DNA of 64,000 bases. Origin: Capronia americana. Its lineage: Eukaryota; Ascomycota; Eurotiomycetes; Chaetothyriales; Herpotrichiellaceae. Numbering within the stretch: the first letter of the stretch is position 1; each line of letters starts with the position of its first letter. The position numbers and the translations under genes were made by a program. The stretch is from NCBI GenBank assembly GCA_016110215.1, contig JADWQD010000013.1:1178001-1242000 (forward strand), written 5' to 3'. The notes beneath the pieces are model-generated. The model was given only the letters and a program-made list of their open reading frames with translations, was not told the origin of the DNA and ran no database searches. This document shows positions 9,387 to 21,439 of the stretch, piece after piece.

Positions 9387-11273
9387 ATGACGCGTCGCAA
9401 GAAGATGCTGCCGTCAACGCAAGCTCGCATGTCCTTTGAGATCCCCGCCTCGCTCCATCGGTTCACAGCCATTTCTCATGCGCTTGCGACGACAATGTCT
9501 ACAGCCGGCACTACTGGAGGTGGACAGTATCAGCACAGCTACGCCAATAATGCCTCCTCAGCGCTGCGCGCATCGGCCGCCCCTGCACAACCTCGACCGG
9601 CTTCTCAATCGTCGTCTCACTCCGCAGCGTCCTTCTCGAGCAATCCCCGGCCAAGTCAATATGCGACTCCGCAGTCTATTCCTCGCAAGCGGCCCTTCGC
9701 TGAATCTCAGCCGACTCCCCAACACACCCGATCAGGGTCATGGGGAGCGTCATCAAAAGATGCAGGACAGTCGTCCACCCTAGCCGAAGTCGTGGCGAAA
9801 GCTCAAACGACTGTCACCACGTCCAAATCCTCGCCATCTCAAACGCCTGGGTCCGGCGTTGCTGCGTCGAGTCTGGCGAAAACTTCAGTCCCGAAGCCAG
9901 GAGAACAATCCCTGCCTACGAACAACCCGAGTTTTGTACCGCAGGTGGGAGCAAGGCAAAGAGAAGAAAACGCAAGGACAGGGGCAGCACAGAGCGCTCC
10001 TCCGTCATTGCCGCAGTACATTTCAAAGGAACCTCCGCTCAAGCTGGGTGAAACGCCTTCGATGACCCTCCACCCGAATCTAATAGCGCAAATGGTTGCG
10101 CAAAAAAGAGCAGAGGCCGAAATGCTGGGTCACCGTGAACGGTGGGCCCGCAGACAGCGGGAGTATCGCATGTCCCTATCTCCAGGAGCACAGCTGACCC
10201 AGGAGCTCAATGCCCAAGTCAGCCACAGCGATGCTGAAGAAACCCAATCGAGAAGTGTTTCTAACCCTCTGCCAGCCCGGTCGACTTCGACAATCCCATC
10301 CTTGAAAGCTCCGACTCCAATTGTCTTCGATGCTAATACTCCGACTACCCATACTCCAGCAGCCGAAACAGTGTCTACACCTGCCACAGAAGACTCGACT
10401 AAGCCAATGGCCTTAAAAAGTGATTGTGGACCTTCCAATGACAACTCATCCTCCGGATCTCCCTTCTCGACTCCCATTGTGGAGTTTCTTGAGAAAGCCA
10501 CGGACGACGCTGGATGGAGGGACTCCTTAGAGCCGAACAAAGTTATTTCCACCAGGCCGTCCGCTGGAGCTGCGGGAGCGTCGACGCCTCAACCCGGTGA
10601 ATCCACCAGACTCACCACTTCCACCTCGGCAGAAGCAACAAGCAGCAGTCAGTCTCAATCAGAAATACCTCCGCTATTCTCAGACAAGCCCCCCAGGACT
10701 CAGCATCAACCCTCTTTCTCTAGCACGAGGTCAACACAGGGCCAATCTACAGCGACCCATCAGCAGCCTCAATCCAACTCATCCACGGACGCCCTAGGAC
10801 AGACTCCTCCAGCTCACCCACAACAGCAAGGAGGGCCGCCACAACTAGCCCCTCGCCAACCGCCAGCGCCAAGACCTATACCTTACTACCCCCAACAAGC
10901 AGGCATGCCAGCTTACTACAGGGTCGAGGTCAACCAACACTGGCTCGGCAATGGGAGGAACTTTGCTGCAACTTCCGCGTCGACTGCTCCAACAGCGAAC
11001 GCGTACGGCCAGGCGGCTCCGTCGCCGAACTTGGGGTATACTGGGTACCACGTGAATCCTATCAACCCATACATCATGTCAAGTCCTGGACTCCCACCAC
11101 CTCCGGGGCCGCTACACACTTATGGAACTGCTGTTGCTGCATCCGCGGCTTCGGAGCGACTGAAGCAGCAGCGAACCAACGCTGGCTACCTGACCACCGG
11201 CGATCACGTTGGGGGAATCAACCTGAAATTCAAACTCGCAACGCAGAGCGACTTCAGTGTCCCGAAACGGTGA
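9387..11273 (+). CDS. Ser/Pro/Gln/Thr-rich low-complexity protein, unknown function
   Basis: A single-exon frame of 628 residues from the ATG at 9387; an ATG at 9495 (MSTAGTTGGGQYQHSY) is an equally plausible start. Most of the protein is low-complexity Ser, Thr, Pro, Ala and Gln, as in disordered nuclear or RNA-associated proteins. One ordinary helical segment lies near residues 225-275 (NLIAQMVAQKRAEAEMLGHR, then RWARRQREYRMSL). The final 25 residues (GGINLKFKLATQSDFSVP) look ordered and may be the conserved part. No domain was recognised. The length, lack of stops and gradual composition support a real gene. Confidence 0.62.
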   Translation: MTRRKKMLPSTQARMSFEIPASLHRFTAISHALATTMSTAGTTGGGQYQHSYANNASSALRASAAPAQPRPASQSSSHSAASFSSNPRPSQYATPQSIPRKRPFAESQPTPQHTRSGSWGASSKDAGQSSTLAEVVAKAQTTVTTSKSSPSQTPGSGVAASSLAKTSVPKPGEQSLPTNNPSFVPQVGARQREENARTGAAQSAPPSLPQYISKEPPLKLGETPSMTLHPNLIAQMVAQKRAEAEMLGHRERWARRQREYRMSLSPGAQLTQELNAQVSHSDAEETQSRSVSNPLPARSTSTIPSLKAPTPIVFDANTPTTHTPAAETVSTPATEDSTKPMALKSDCGPSNDNSSSGSPFSTPIVEFLEKATDDAGWRDSLEPNKVISTRPSAGAAGASTPQPGESTRLTTSTSAEATSSSQSQSEIPPLFSDKPPRTQHQPSFSSTRSTQGQSTATHQQPQSNSSTDALGQTPPAHPQQQGGPPQLAPRQPPAPRPIPYYPQQAGMPAYYRVEVNQHWLGNGRNFAATSASTAPTANAYGQAAPSPNLGYTGYHVNPINPYIMSSPGLPPPPGPLHTYGTAVAASAASERLKQQRTNAGYLTTGDHVGGINLKFKLATQSDFSVPKR

Positions 11274-12279
11274 TCATAAAGCCGCTAAGCTGTGGGTGGC
11301 CAAAGTCATATTTCGAAAGGTCGAAAGGGCACATTGGCAACCGTGGCAACCGTAAAAAGAATCTCGAAATATCAAAGGATATGACCCGACGCTAAACGGG
11401 TCGGGATGAGATACTGTATACTTAACTGCTACACCACTTGTTTCCAACAGAGGCATTCCATCTCAGTCACGGGCATTCTTGATGCATATAGGGATGGCAT
11501 CCGACTTATTTCAGCATCCGTGGCTTGTAACCTTGGGGGAACATTGAGCGCTACATACATAGCTGTATAATATGTCATCTTGCGAATGCTTTGACATTGG
11601 CTGATGCTTAAACCATGCTGCCCTCGGCGTTATGTCTCTGAAATGTAACCGATGCCCTTTCCGACCTCTACGTACTGCGGACCTGACAAGCACTGTAAAA
11701 CCGGGAGCGGCAGAAGATGCCGCAGCGCGAAGGTCGAAGTTCGGGATGACAGTTGAGCAAGAGATGCCATGTTGGTCAATGTGGTGTGGGTGATTAAGCA
11801 ACAGCGAGATTTCCATGTGTAACCACCCAGTAACCGAGAGAGGTTCCTGCTTACATACCTCGTCGACGCCAGAGGAGGCAAGGCGAGCGTTGCACCCAAG
11901 CACTGACGTCATACCCCCAACCGCGGTTCTACTTCTCCTTCTAGCCTCGGGCACAGCGCTACAGTCGATCGCGGATGGCTTTGTCGGAGTGTCAGTTCCC
12001 TCCGAGGATTAAGGATTGGGCGGCACACTTCAGCCTCGCACCGGTTGACCTGTTCCTGACTTGCTTATTCAACCCGCCCTCCGAACTTTCCCTATTATAG
12101 CTTCATGACGATCGTCAATATTCCACCATGCCCTCTTGTTTGCGAAGGTAGGTTGGTAAGGCGAATATTGAGCAGCATGGGAACTCTGATATATGATCTT
12201 CCCGTGTTACCGATCAGAGGTTTGTGTTCGGGCATAGGTGCAAGACTGAAAGCAGTGCCAATTCACATCAAAGATACGG
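11274..12279. other. Intergenic, no gene recognised
   Basis: About 1 kb between two plus-strand genes. Minus-strand frames at 11511-11954 and 11630-11899 overlap each other and have no family signature. A short TATTATAG stretch near 12093 could be a core promoter element for the gene starting at 12280. Confidence 0.35.
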
Positions 12280-14325
12280 ATGTCGGACCACAAAAGACTA
12301 ACCTTCATTAACGTGTCTGGCTCATCGAGCCGCGACATCGGCAAGGATGCGGCGACCAAGTCCGAGGTGCGATCGCAGGTCATGAAGAACTTGCGGCGGA
12401 AGCAACGACTCGACGATCAAAAGAGTACGTCTTCGCATTCCCTCGCTCCGGCACTTCTCACGCCCTCACAGAATTCGAGGAGGCTCGGTCCATTCCAGTT
12501 GGTCAACACATCTTAGGGGAACGACCTACCGCTGCCCTGAGTGCCGATAAAGCGAAAAGGACCTCCAGCCCGACAAAACCCCTTCCTCAATCTCGTGGCG
12601 AGCGGGTCATCGACTTCTCGGTTGCGATTGCTTTACAGCCCGCCTTGTCTCCGTCCAGCCCAGGACCGACTTCGCGCCTCCTGCCTCTTCTCCGTCCAGA
12701 ACATTTACCTCCAAAACCAGCAGGAAGGACTAGGCAGCCAAGAAATCCTCAGCCGCAGCCGCAGTCGCAGAACCAGCAAGAGCCAGGGAGAGAATTTAGC
12801 CCTCTTGAGATGTCACTCTCTCTTCACGGTTGGCAAACCGGCGGCCCTAATCCGTCTTCCATGTCAGCCAGAGAGTTTCACAAGCTCATTACAATCATGG
12901 AGTCATGTGCGTATTTGCTGGTTACGAGGAATTGACCACACCTCTGACTATACTATTTTCCAACAGATACCATCTTCTTGTCGGAACCTTTGACGCTGAC
13001 ACATACTACCTACCCCCCAGGAACATCACCTGGAAGGACGAAACTGAATAAGTGCTTCGCTGGCAGTCCCTACGACGAAATGGTCCTCTTCACTGTTCGA
13101 TTGGTCCATCTAGGGCAAATCACAGCCATCAAATTCCTGCAGGAGAATGTGCCTATCTGCGTATGTACCAAGGCTAATGCTCTCAACCGTCTACAGCGCT
13201 CCATTAGAGAGGTGGTGAAAAGACCGCCGCTCGCCCTTATTGGAGCCGTCATGTTGGTACTATCCTTTGAGGTACGGGACTAGATGGCTGTAACACCCAA
13301 GTAGTTGAGCAGAGCGCTGACACTATACTTATTGGCAGATGATCAGAGGAAGCGATTCGGTGTCGGTTCACGCTGATGGCCTTGCGAGGCTCGTTGACCT
13401 GTACAATGACATGAGCGACCCTAGTGAACGCATTGACGTTGAGGCTATAATTGCGTAAGTGGCATATATCCTTCAATCTGACCCGACTTGACGGTCTGAC
13501 TATCACTGACAGATGTGACCTGATCCTCTCCGCCACTTCCCTTGAACATACTCCGAGGTTCACTAACATGGAGTCGCCTGTCTTCACAAAACCCCGCGAC
13601 CACAGCCCTGCAGGGTTTTATCAAAGCTCACCGTTGATGCAAGTCGAAAGCTTTGAATCCCTCGCAGAAGTCTACGGTCAGGTGCCTCAATGCTTTGTCG
13701 AAACCCTCAAAGAAGCCTTCCAAGCTGCACAGCGCCATGACCCCATCGTCGACCCTGTCGTGTCAAGACCGAAGAATCAATCAGATCCGGTGTCTCTGTT
13801 CAATATTGAAGGTATGCGCATCCGGAACCTTTCACACGCGCAGGGGATCGCGTTCCCTGCGGTTGTCCTACAAGCTTCCCGCCTAGCCGCTACGATTCAC
13901 TTGCGGGCTATGGAGCAAGGAATACCTTTTGAGCACCCTAGAAACCAGGACGACGCAAAGCACCTCGGCGCGATACTGAATGCGAGTCCGCTGACAGCAT
14001 GGCGGGGCATACCGTACATTTATCTCTGGGTGTAAGTAACCTGTTTCAGGTCATTACCGAGATGCTTACCTATCTGCAGGCTATTAACAGGAGCTGCTGC
14101 GGCACGGGCCCATCCCGAAAGACAGTATTTGATGGCCGAGCTGATTAGATTTGGCTTCAGCATCGCTCTGGAACATATTGAGGACTTCAAGCGTGCGTTC
14201 CAAACTTTTTTGTGGCCTGTACCATGGCACGTCGCCGGTACTTTGCTGACAACCCTCCAGAGATCTTGAGAAACTTCATTTGGCTACGACGGAGGTTCGA
14301 TCCGTTGCCAATTATCAATCGGTGA
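12280..14325 (+). CDS. Fungal transcription-factor-like protein lacking a zinc cluster, seven exons
   Basis: Exons: 12280-12424, 12472-12906, 12967-13271, 13339-13454, 13513-14031, 14080-14192 and 14261-14325 (1698 nt, 565 residues). Each junction is GT-AG and preserves frame. The N-terminus, FINVSG followed by SQVMKNLRRKQR, is typical of Pezizomycotina regulator-like proteins with a C-terminal fungal-specific transcription factor domain (PF11951 type) but no Zn2Cys6 motif. Residues 60-150 are Pro/Gln-rich linker. The C-terminal helical half holds HLRAMEQGIPFEHPR and the terminal LRRRFDPLPIINR. A further 36-bp GT-AG segment inside exon 3 (13160-13195) is open in frame and may or may not be spliced. 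It sits upstream of the PLP decarboxylase in the same orientation. Regulatory function is inferred. Confidence 0.75.
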
Positions 14326-15724
14326 TCAAATCCTTTACTTTTAGATGAGACTTTGAAACGACACATCCAGCTATGCTCGCACAGCCTTCGCATTCAATCA
14401 ACATGAACAAGGAACGCGTCTATTGGCTTGGCTGATACCGGTCAATCAATGATTCGAATCCTCTTCCTCACTGAGTGTTACAAATTGCCCTCGGCATTCT
14501 AACAAGCAGTGAATGATGCACCTGATCCGAGGCTACTTCGAATAACCGGTAGATGCCTTTTGTTTCAACGAGATCCCTGAGTCCTCTTCCTGACCACTTT
14601 GAACTTCCGCAGCCATCACAAAGTCTAGGGATGAAGAGGGGCAGGTTGAATTGCAGTCCAGAACGATAGAAGGCGGACGGGTGGTGTCTATGGTCGTGCT
14701 CGCCCTGGCTTACTCTTTCGAATTCGGGAGCAGCGGTGGCTGGCTGAAGATGTTGGCTTGTTTTGACAAAGGAGAAGTAGGCCACGGAAAAGGAAGAATT
14801 CAAGTTGCTTGCGGCGTGCTAGCATTGCAGCAGAACGCATCCACCGCATTTCATGTCGGACAATTCATCAGAAGGTGTGCGTACACACACGAAGAACGGC
14901 TTTCGTTCGAGATGTGTGAAGAGGAGAATCGCTAATGCACTAGTACAGCGCTAGTTGTACCCTTCAGCCAAGTTTGGCCAATCGTGAGCCCTAAAGTGGG
15001 GTCTGACACCCCCTTAGAAGACGAGCTAATTGGTCCTCTTTTCCGGAGGCTTCGTGTGCGCAACACGGGCACCTCTGGATGTAATGATTCCCACCAATCT
15101 CTTCGGCGATGTTTTCTTGTCTGAATGTCGAAAACTGTCATCTGTCTTTGACCGTACGCTCCCCTGTGGGACAATGCCGCGCCTCCTGCACAACCCCCTC
15201 TTCAGCCGTAGCTGAAAATGCATGAGCAGTGCAGGTGACTGTCCATAAGCTGCAGGAATTCACATGATTGTCACAATTGCGAGGATGGTTCTGCATGTTG
15301 CACAACGCCCTCGGGCTGGACTGCGTCTTCTTCTCGAGGCGCTGCTGAAACATCCATGAGATGCCGTTCATTGCCATCAAGAGCACATCGGACATTGGGT
15401 ACTGCAAGGATTGTGTTTGTCGAGGAAAGCCACAAGTACATTCACAACACGGGGCACTTGCTACGGTACGTGAGTTTGCACATCCCGTGTACACGGCTAG
15501 CAGTTGAAACTACTGGAACTCGTCCTGTCGACCTCCGCGCCTTCAAAGTGGCTTGCGTGGAATTACGGGTCGAATGCACTGTGGGATGCGTCGACTCTCG
15601 AACCAGCGAAAGCGCACCACTGGGTGACTATTATCGAGTCCCAGACAGACTCAAAAGCATGCTTCTGCCCACTTCAGACAACAGGTCGTCCGAGCCGACA
15701 GAGAGGCCTGAGCGAACAATCAAG
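14326..15724. other. Intergenic, about 1.4 kb, no gene recognised
   Basis: Contains several overlapping short frames on both strands without domain signatures, and presumably the promoter of the PLP decarboxylase. An open frame running from 15356 into that gene is not supported upstream of 15725 by any family similarity. Confidence 0.4.
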
Positions 15725-18700
15725 ATGGCGTATTATATGCCCCCTTCTGAGAGACTGCCCGAATCCAGGCACAGTGCTGTTGGAGGTTGGTTCTTCGGGC
15801 CTCGTGCAGAGAACTTTGACTTCCTCAAAGAAGCCTTCGATTACATTCTCGACGCGCAGCAAAAAGCGCGAAAATTCACATACCCCGACGATGCCGAGTT
15901 CATCACCGACAAGATGAAGGACACCGAGCTCTATAAGCGACAGATCGAGTTGATCAGGACCGAGTTGGTTGCCATCTCGGACCAGCTTGCATTGCACTCA
16001 GTCCCATTCTGGTCGCCGAGATACAATGCTCATATGTTGATGGAGTCGTCGATGCCGTCTGTCATTGGATGTACGAGTACCTAATTGTCTCCTTCGCAAC
16101 CCTTATTAACTGACCAACATAGATTTGACCGGTCTCCTTTATAACCAGAACAATGTTGCAACAGAAGCCAGTGCTCTTACCACTTTTCTGGAGAAACAGG
16201 TCGGAGACGCTCTCTGTCGAATGCTCGGATTCAATGTCATCGACTCGGATAAAGTGGTCAGTCCCAGTGGCAAAGCACTCGACTCCAAAGTCGAGCCTGT
16301 TGGGTGGGGCCACATCACCTGTGGCGGATCGGTTGCTAATCTGGAATCTATCTGGGCCGCTCGCAACTTGAAGTTCTATCCTTTGTCCTTGAGGCTGGCA
16401 ATTGAAAAGGGCCCTCTGGCATTTCTCTCAAGTGCCCTCAAAGTCGAGCTCTGCAGCGGCGAGTCCAAGCTATTCACCGAATGTAGTACCTGGGAGCTCC
16501 TCAACCTGAAGCCGTCAACGGTGCTAAATATTCCAACTCAATTGTACGAGGAGTTCGGGATATCCCAAACAGCACTGACCAATGCTTTCACCGACTTCTC
16601 GATCCAGACCGTGGGAAAAGACTTTCTGGAGAAGCAATTCAATGTGACATCTACACCTTGCATGTTTGTCGGGACCACAAAGCATTACTCGTGGCCAAAG
16701 GGAGCTGGTGAGTCCATGTTGCCTTTCACGGGACCTGGTGGGTTACAACTATGTACTGACTGACACTGCATTGTAGCTATTGCTGGTCTCGGGAAAGCAC
16801 AGATTATCGACGTACCAGTTGACGATCAAGCGCGAATGGACCCAACAAAACTCAGAGAGATGTTAGAGAAAGCTGTGAAGGATCAACGAGCCATCTACTC
16901 TGTAGTTGCCATCATCGGCAGCACTGAACAGGGCGCAGTCGATCCGTTGACTGAAATACTTGGTCTCCGAACCGAATTTGAGAAGCTAGGCCTCAGCTTT
17001 GTCGTTCATTGCGATGCCGCATGGGGGGGCTATTTCGCTTCATGCGTTCGTGAGCCGGTCACAGACATCGAACGGGACATGAAAGGGGACCCAGAGTATG
17101 TTCCCATCCTAGCAGTTTCTCCGTATACTCGTCAGCAGCTACTAGCCCTTGGTGAAGCCGACAGTGTCACCATCGACCCTCATAAGTCTGGATACTGTCC
17201 GTATCCAGCTGGAGGTCTGTGCTACAAGGACGGCCGAATGCGCTACCTGATCACCTGGACCAGTCCAATAGTGTTCCGGGGAGCGGACGTGACGGAGTCA
17301 ATCGGCGTCTATGGTGTGGAAGGCTCGAAGCCTGGTGCAGCTGCAGGTATCTCATCACGCTCAGATGTGACTGACAGTCAACTAATTGTGTACAGTTGGT
17401 GCTTGGCTCTCGCACAGAGTACTTGGTTTGAACAAGAATGGCTACGGTACAGTCCTCGGGGAGGCTGTTCTGACATGCACCAGAGTGAGTTGAAAACACC
17501 CCAGTAGTAAGCAGTCACTGACATTCGCAAAGTTGTACTGCCACTGGGCGGCAATGAAGACAGATCCAATCACGATTGACGGCGTCAAAGCTAGACTGAT
17601 TATCACGCCGTTTACGATGCTTCCCGCGGAGCGGCAGGGCAAAGACATTGAGACACAGAAACAGTTCATCAGAGACAACATTATCGGCAAGGACAACAAG
17701 GCAGTCTTCGAAAACGAGGCCGCTGTTGAACTGCTTGCACAGATGGGCGGTGATCTAATGATCAATGCATTCGCCTGCAACTTTGAGCTCGATGGAGTGG
17801 TGAACAAGGATGTGGTAAGAGGAAAGAAGAACAATTGTCTGTAGACTTTGGTTGACGCTGAAACAGATTGAAGCGAACTATTACAACACCCGAATCTTTA
17901 ACCGCACGGCCTTGACCCAGAAGGATCAAGAGGCAAAGGACTTCCCAATGTATCTGACCTCGACCCAGTTTGCACAGTCGGCGTACCAGGGTTGCCTCGA
18001 CACCTATAAACGCCGCATGGGTGTTGAGGGTCCGCAAGATCTGTACAGTCTCATCAACGTTACCATGAGCCCCTGGTCCACAAGCCACGATTTTGTGCAG
18101 ACAATAGCAAACGACTTCAAGCAGATTGCAGAAGAGGAGCTCGCTTTCGTTGTACGTCGCAATGTCCAAACGCCCGCCATCCATGGCTTCATACTCCAAG
18201 GCTTGGATGGTGATAGGGTTTGCGGGGTGCACTTGCCTATGTTCAACATGCAGAATCATCGTTGGCAGCTCATCATTTCTTGCAAACTGCCGGAGAAGGA
18301 GCACGACATGCTTCGCGGCATCAAGAAGGAAGACCCATCTACCTGGTTCACATTTGCCAATTCGACTGCGGAAGAGTTGCCGGTCCTCATCGAGGATGGT
18401 GCTCGCTTCAAGGCCGTCCTCAGGAAAGGACTACCGACGAAATTTGCTACCATGCCGCTGGGGGAGGTGGAGGTTACAGACGTCAAAGTTCTGTACAAAC
18501 GCTCGATGCGCCACGAGTTTCTCGCTGCCAACTATCCTGACAAAATGACGTTCTACGCCTACTCGGCTCAACGTGGGACTGACGAGACACCCATCTTTAA
18601 CATCGACAATTTCCTCAACGTGTCGCCGGACATCCAATTGAACGCCGATTCCATCACATTCCAAGCCCAAGGGATGGACCAAGCTGAAGCCGAAAAGCTA

Positions 18701-19243
18701 GTCAGAGACTCAGGCTGCTGGTTCCGCCTTGATGACGTCCACGAATCAGTAATCCAACCACTCATGCAAGATGAGAATGCTCCCAAGACGTCCTACACGT
18801 CCCCGGGCCTCGACTTTGTTCCCGGCGCCCAATTCGCCTTCGAAGCACTTTCCGCCGATCAGGGACCACCCCAGGAAGACAGCAAGGTCCTTTTCACTGG
18901 CAAGTTGACCCTGGGCCAGAACATCTTTGCCGACTATGTCAATATCAACGAGGACGTCCACGCTCCAAAGAAGGCGCAAAAGCATGTGCACACACATACC
19001 CTGGAGACACAGGTGCTTGGCCTACCTAATGTGAATACCTCGGCGTTGGTGGCGGAGTACCCGAACGATATGACAACGCTTGAACTGAGGGATCGATACC
19101 AGCAGGCCAGCATCCGAGGATTTGAGGAGCAGTTCTCAAGCTCTCGGGCAAAGGAGGCGACGAAGGTTGTGCAGGGCTACGAGGAAAGAGGAGCAAAGCC
19201 ACCCCAGTGGGCCGTGATGATGAGCAAAAAGGGACCATCATGA
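15725..19243 (+). CDS. Group II PLP-dependent decarboxylase, large fungal form, six exons
   Basis: Exons: 15725-16070, 16123-16707, 16777-17346, 17396-17484, 17533-17814 and 17867-19243 (3249 nt, 1082 residues). The first half is a type I aminotransferase-fold decarboxylase of the glutamate/tyrosine/aromatic amino-acid decarboxylase group. It has N-terminal SVPFWSPRYNAHM, the cofactor aspartate in HCDAAWGG (D390), and the Schiff-base lysine in DPHKSGY (K447). The C-terminal roughly 450 residues, encoded mainly by the last exon, have no domain I can name, yet this long architecture is known among fungal 'tyrosine decarboxylase-like' proteins. It should release CO2 from an amino acid; the substrate is not determinable. 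No signal peptide or membrane segment is evident. The start is the ATG nearest the conserved N-terminal block. Confidence 0.85.
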
Positions 19244-19487
19244 TTTTTGACGTGAGGGCATTTCTACTGGGTAGTATAGTTAATGTTGTAGTCTTATCTG
19301 GATGTTTCAAGGCGAACTATTACTGTTCCTCTGTCCCTGATACTGTAGCTGACCACCAGCCCAGTTCAGGATGAAACAGAAATCCATTCCAGCGGGGTTG
19401 AGTCACCGCCAGCCCCTTGAACGTAGACTCCCCGAGCGAACGCGCAACAAATACCCATGACATTCGAACTACGGCCATTCACGTCGT

Positions 19488-19982
19488 CTACGTCTTCACC
19501 TTCCCTTTCACTTCATCATGCCCATCCTCAACATCGACTCCGATCCTCAAGACAAACCCGGCCCTAACAACCGCGCACGCAGCCGTAACCCCCAAGTTGA
19601 CCCACTCTTCGACCCTCCACGCCCGGACATCCAGCCTCCCCTGCGCGCTCAACCCCCTCAAAATGGCCCCGCAGATGATAACGTCGACGACCCCCACGGC
19701 CGCGGCGAAGTAATGCCACACCAATACATCGGTAGGTCTCGCCCTCAGGAGGCCGAGCTGGAGGATCAGACAGGCGCAGAACCAGGCGCCGCCGGTGTCG
19801 AGAAGCGTGATGGTCTCGAGCGCGGGTGGGGAGTGGAATGCCGGATTCAGCCCCGCGAGGATGAAGCTGGGTTGCATGAAATTGGTGTATATCCCGATGA
19901 GGGTGAGGAGGGGGTCGAGCCCTGTGAACCAGAAGCGGTAGAGAGGGTGGATTGGGCTTGCGGTTGCGGGTTGGGAGGACAT
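19488..19982 (-). CDS. DUF7704-type small membrane protein
   Basis: A single-exon frame of 164 residues. The N-terminal LYRFWFTGLDPLLTLIGIY and the distribution of four hydrophobic segments (about 17-35, 58-80, 85-110 and 120-145) match the fungal DUF7704 family of four-helix membrane proteins. Its function is unknown in the family. It is convergent with the PLP decarboxylase (245 bp between stops). The plus-strand frame overlapping it is a shadow. Confidence 0.7.
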   Translation of the reverse strand: MSSQPATASPIHPLYRFWFTGLDPLLTLIGIYTNFMQPSFILAGLNPAFHSPPALETITLLDTGGAWFCACLILQLGLLRARPTDVLVWHYFAAAVGVVDVIICGAILRGLSAQGRLDVRAWRVEEWVNLGVTAACAVVRAGFVLRIGVDVEDGHDEVKGKVKT

Positions 19983-21439
19983 TTCCGGGTTGAGGGATGG
20001 GGATGGGGACTCGGTCCCCGTACGTTACTGACTGCGTGGAGTGCTTAGGACTTAGGACTTAGGACCTATGAGTACCTTGGACACAGTGCGTCGAGGGGGA
20101 AGGGGGCAGGGGGTGACGATAAGGTGATGTGACGTTGCGTGGGCCGAAGGCGGAAAGTAGAGTTCAAGTGAAGCAATAGGTTTGTAGGTAACTGATCTGT
20201 CCGAGTTCGTATTCGAATTCGAGTACAATGTACTGAGAGGGAAGAATGACACTGACCTGACCTACCTGACCTCACCTTTTGTACTCTCTGCGTATATTTA
20301 ATAACGGTTAGGGTAAGGCCTTCCTTCCCTTCTTCTCTTACATAGAGAGTAAAGGTAAGTATACGCCTAGTAACTCGTATCGCATGCACCCGTACGAGTA
20401 CAGCAGAGTGAGGGGGTTACACAGTACTAAGAATTTTAGGCTGCGAGCCAGGTTTAGGCCAACCCTTGGGATTAACCACAAGAGAGTGTGTGACTACCCT
20501 CGCTGGACGAGTACGAGTAGTAGGCTCAGTGACGCCAATTGTTCACGTCGACTCCAAGTGGTCGGTGGCCGGGATTGCGATTCGCGTCGCTTGAGGGTCT
20601 GGGTGGCCTGAATGTGCGTGATGCGTGTCGAGCGGAGGCCGAGCGGAGGCCGAAAGAATTCAAGAGGGAGGCCGTATATGAGTTCTTGTCATTCACCTCG
20701 TATAAGGTATGAAGTGCCGTCTCTGAATTGTGGAGTCGCAGCTCCTAGCAATTAGTACTTAGGATTTTCCGCAGTATTGACGTGGACTCGGGAAAGCGAA
20801 CGTCTAGAAATGTGTCTCGGTCAGGTCCCTGTCATGGTGAAGCTCGCCCGCTGGGGACAACAGACTTGATCCGGCTGAGTATAGCAGCGGTAGCTCTTCC
20901 GAGTTCTCTTCTCAAACAATACGGTGTCATTGACTCGAACAAAGGGGAACACCTAAGACCAGGTAATTGGCAATCAATATGCGGCCTAGGATCACAGGTC
21001 ACGGTCAACATTACTGACCAAGTATCAAGAGCCAGGATCTGCTATGGCGGCTATCAAAGCCGTCGATGCGTTGACGGTCAGCCACGTCCTGCTAGTAGGG
21101 GCCTGCGCGGGGGCCGGCTATATCTTGGACCCCTGCTCGGCATCAGTCGGCTCGGGCTATATCGTCTTGCCCGTGGGAGTCATGTTCAAAAGCTGAATGT
21201 CTACATAGACGGAAGGCCGCTGGCTGTCCTCCCTGGGTAGTTTTGCTGTGGAGGTTAGTGGCTCGCCCGGTAAAGGCACATATTTTCAGGATCGCAATCA
21301 ACAGACCAACTTGGCGCGAAGTCAGGGTGCCTTGTCCTGTGCTCCCTTCAGCGACCAGCAATCTCCAGCGACTCTGTATCAGCCCAATTCACTCGGCCTA
21401 GGTAAACAGTCTGGAAGAACATCTGAAAGGGGTGGAACC
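19983..21439. other. Intergenic, about 1.45 kb
   Basis: No gene recognised. An 11-bp direct duplication (GAGCGGAGGCC) lies at 20630-20651. The region separates the left block from the metabolic cluster and contains several isolated short frames without signatures. Confidence 0.4.

Noticed and set aside
14290..14470. Possible tRNA B-box-like strings (TTCGATCC, ATTCGAATCC)
   Set aside because: One is in the last exon of the regulator-like gene; the other lacks a matching acceptor stem, A-box and cloverleaf.
20300..20330. TTAGGG telomere-like hexamer
   Set aside because: Only a single copy in unique sequence; not an interstitial telomere array.
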